This document shows, in pieces, positions 62,612 to 64,000 of a stretch of 64,000 nucleotides of DNA. Numbering within the stretch: position 1 is the stretch's first letter; each line of letters begins with the position of its first letter. The stretch spans positions 558,001 through 622,000 of the forward strand of contig NZ_LT671418.1 of NCBI RefSeq assembly GCF_900130075.1, written 5' to 3'. Source of the stretch: Herminiimonas arsenitoxidans. GTDB taxonomy: Bacteria > Pseudomonadota > Gammaproteobacteria > Burkholderiales > Burkholderiaceae_D. Below the pieces are notes generated by a model. The model was not told the origin of the DNA. It saw only the letters and a list, made by a program, of their open reading frames with translations, and did not search any database. The translations under genes and the position numbers were made by a program.

Positions 62612-63883
62612 ATGGACACAACATTATTGAATAAGCCTCAAGTCGATAGTTGGGAAAGCCTATTGCTGCGTTCTGCGGCACAAATTTCATTGAGTGCCCC
62701 ACAGTACGAAAAAATCAAAACTCGTTATGAAAATCTACAAAACATTCTTGATGCGACGACCGATCCATTGCTGCAAGGGGCGCATATTTTTATTCAAGGA
62801 TCTATCGGACTTGGAACGACTCTCAAACCGGTTCCATATGCTGTAAATGAAATGGCTACGATTGATGCCGATGCGATCGTTCTTTTGCCGAATGCTGCAA
62901 ATGCCTCTGCGGACCAAGTATTGGAGGCAATTGAGCAAAGATTTCGAGCTGGCAGTCGCGTAGGCCAACCGATTAAGCCGTTACGTCGTGGTGTACGGAT
63001 TGTCTATGGCGATGAAAATCCAGGCTTTCATATTGATATTACGCCTGCAAGAGTAGTAGCCGGCAATACTGATCAGAAAGGTCTTGGCAAACTTCAAGTA
63101 CCGGACAGAGAGACTGGTTGGAAGGCCAGCAGTCCACGTGAGTATTGCAACTGGCTTGGAGAGATAGCTGAGCTGAAAGTTATCACAGAAACACATTCGT
63201 TTGCTCTTGATTCTAGTTCTCGAGCAGACACAGCATTAGCTAAATCGACCCAGGATCCTGTACCGGACTACGGCGAGTATATGGATAGCAATCCCTTAAA
63301 GGCTGCAATCAAACTCTTGAAGCGGCATCGAGACGTATGGGCGATCGCCAATCGGAAAGAGAGCATTCGACCAATTTCGGCAATCATTACTACATTAGCC
63401 ACTCATGCCTACGAAGAAATTGCACGAGAGTCAGCTCACCGTCCATTACGTCCCATCGAAGCAATGATCGAAATCGTCCGTCGAATGCCTGACTTTATTG
63501 ATCCCATCCCAGCAGGGTATGCCGTATTTAATCCGAAGGACGACGGCGAAAATTTTGCGGAAAAATGGAATCGTCCCAACGGAGAAGGTAGTAAGTATCG
63601 AGACGCCTTTTATGTGTGGCATGCCAGAGCAGTCGTTGATATGAAATTAGGATTGGAGGATTTTGGCAAAGCCGAAACATTTGAGAATGCTATGAATGAA
63701 CAGTTTGGCGTATCTAAAGCATTCGTCAACGACGCTATCAAAAAACTCCCAGCTGATTGGACTCTGCCCGGACGTAAAGCAGGTGTAACTCTCAACAGTA
63801 TTAGTTATGCCATTTTTGCTGGCGCTGCCGCAGCCAGTAGTGCGTCACAAGCAGCCATCAAACCGGTAGATCGCCTTGGCTAA
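62612..63883 (+). CDS. CD-NTase: CBASS cyclic-oligonucleotide synthase
   Basis: 423 residues with the polymerase-beta-like nucleotidyltransferase fold. The active site reads GS (G63-S64 in FIQGSIGLGTTLKP), D85-A-D87 (ATIDADAIV) and the third aspartate D142 (GFHIDITPARV). The helical C-terminal half (NPLKAAIKLLKRHRDVWA) is of the CD-NTase/OAS kind. It should make a cyclic di- or trinucleotide in response to phage, which the Cap5 SAVED domain reads. The pairing with HNH-SAVED suggests a clade C or D enzyme, but that cannot be set by eye. The upstream Shine-Dalgarno sequence is weak (GAAAG). Confidence 0.92.
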   Translation: MDTTLLNKPQVDSWESLLLRSAAQISLSAPQYEKIKTRYENLQNILDATTDPLLQGAHIFIQGSIGLGTTLKPVPYAVNEMATIDADAIVLLPNAANASADQVLEAIEQRFRAGSRVGQPIKPLRRGVRIVYGDENPGFHIDITPARVVAGNTDQKGLGKLQVPDRETGWKASSPREYCNWLGEIAELKVITETHSFALDSSSRADTALAKSTQDPVPDYGEYMDSNPLKAAIKLLKRHRDVWAIANRKESIRPISAIITTLATHAYEEIARESAHRPLRPIEAMIEIVRRMPDFIDPIPAGYAVFNPKDDGENFAEKWNRPNGEGSKYRDAFYVWHARAVVDMKLGLEDFGKAETFENAMNEQFGVSKAFVNDAIKKLPADWTLPGRKAGVTLNSISYAIFAGAAAASSASQAAIKPVDRLG

Positions 63884-63896
63884 TAATGGTGATGTA

Positions 63897-64000
63897 GTGT
63901 CGGAGGATGTTGAACGAGGAGTCGCAGCGCTTTGTAGGCACCTTGGCGAAGAGGGTAGTCGTTTATTGAGACGTTGTGAACCCAAGGGAGATGAGCTCGC
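63897..64000 (+). CDS. Start of a gene running out of the window, after the CD-NTase
   Basis: An open frame from a GTG at 63897 (or a TTG at 63876 that overlaps the CD-NTase stop) to the window edge, beginning SEDVERGVAALCRHLGEEGS. Only about 34 codons are visible, so no domain can be named. In many type II CBASS operons the gene after the CD-NTase is Cap2, the E1/E2-like ligase that primes it; this is a guess from position. Confidence 0.45.
   Translation, partial: MSEDVERGVAALCRHLGEEGSRLLRRCEPKGDEL

Larger units (their letters stand above)
35758..64000 (+). mobile_element. Tn7-like transposon carrying metal resistance (distal end outside or unrecognised)
   Basis: Defined on the left by repeats next to tnsA-, tnsB-, tnsC- and tniQ-type genes. 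The cargo certainly includes the czc/cdf block. A nested recombinase module and CBASS genes follow. The matching distal end repeat (CTTTAGTTCC type) was not found in the window, so the right limit is unknown and the region from 56.2 kb may belong to another island. Confidence 0.55.

Overview
The window looks like a chromosome segment of a Burkholderiales betaproteobacterium. The general gene style (MdaB, the DUF4148 protein, CadR/CadA, the CzcICBA layout, the TorF-type porin) recalls Oxalobacteraceae such as Herminiimonas or Janthinobacterium. That placement comes from memory of the families, not from a search.

Backbone, 1 to about 35.6 kb. Left to right it carries: the N-terminal part of a sodium:solute symporter with its DUF3311 partner; an AraC-type regulator divergent from an MdaB-like quinone reductase and an isoquinoline-1-oxidoreductase-like molybdenum hydroxylase with its XdhC maturation factor; a TorF-type porin; a CadR/CadA cadmium-lead-zinc module with a textbook MerR-type promoter; and a complete czcICBA tripartite efflux operon. 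Next come a YkgJ/SEC-C protein, a PAP2 phosphatase and small unknown genes. They are followed by a full selenium island: an fdnGHI formate dehydrogenase with an in-frame UGA at codon 196 and a recognisable SECIS hairpin, then fdhE, selA, selB (with an apparent one-base frameshift), tRNA-Sec(UCA), and a phnCDE-like ABC importer that may take up selenium oxyanions. A barrel protein and a panE-like reductase close this part.

Tn7-like element, from about 35.7 kb. Short repeats (core GGAACTAAAGT) lie upstream of tnsA-, tnsB-, tnsC- and tniQ-type genes that overlap or nearly touch. No Cas genes and no tnsE are visible. The cargo is a second, diverged metal-resistance set: czcI2, czcC2, czcB2 (with an extra N-terminal domain), a P-II-like regulator, czcA2, MgtC-like, a zinc-ribbon protein, a CzcD-type CDF exporter, a CzcI-like small protein, a polyprenol-phosphate-type glycosyltransferase, an EptA/MCR-type phosphoethanolamine transferase, an orphan flgB, a DUF4148 protein and a CzcR-like response regulator. 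The kinase gene after it stops just past its second membrane segment. This region is visibly more AT-rich than the backbone.

Nested module and defence locus, 56.2 kb to the end. A KfrA/TnpT-like coiled-coil gene and a TnpS-like tyrosine recombinase diverge, with an unrecognised membrane-anchored ORF between them, as in a Tn4651-type cointegrate-resolution module. After a long intergenic stretch comes a CBASS anti-phage locus: an HNH-SAVED (Cap5-type) effector with an unusual N-terminal extension, a DEDDh 3'-5' exonuclease, a CD-NTase, and the start of another ORF that leaves the window. The other end of the Tn7-like element is not in the window, so whether CBASS is cargo of that element cannot be settled here.
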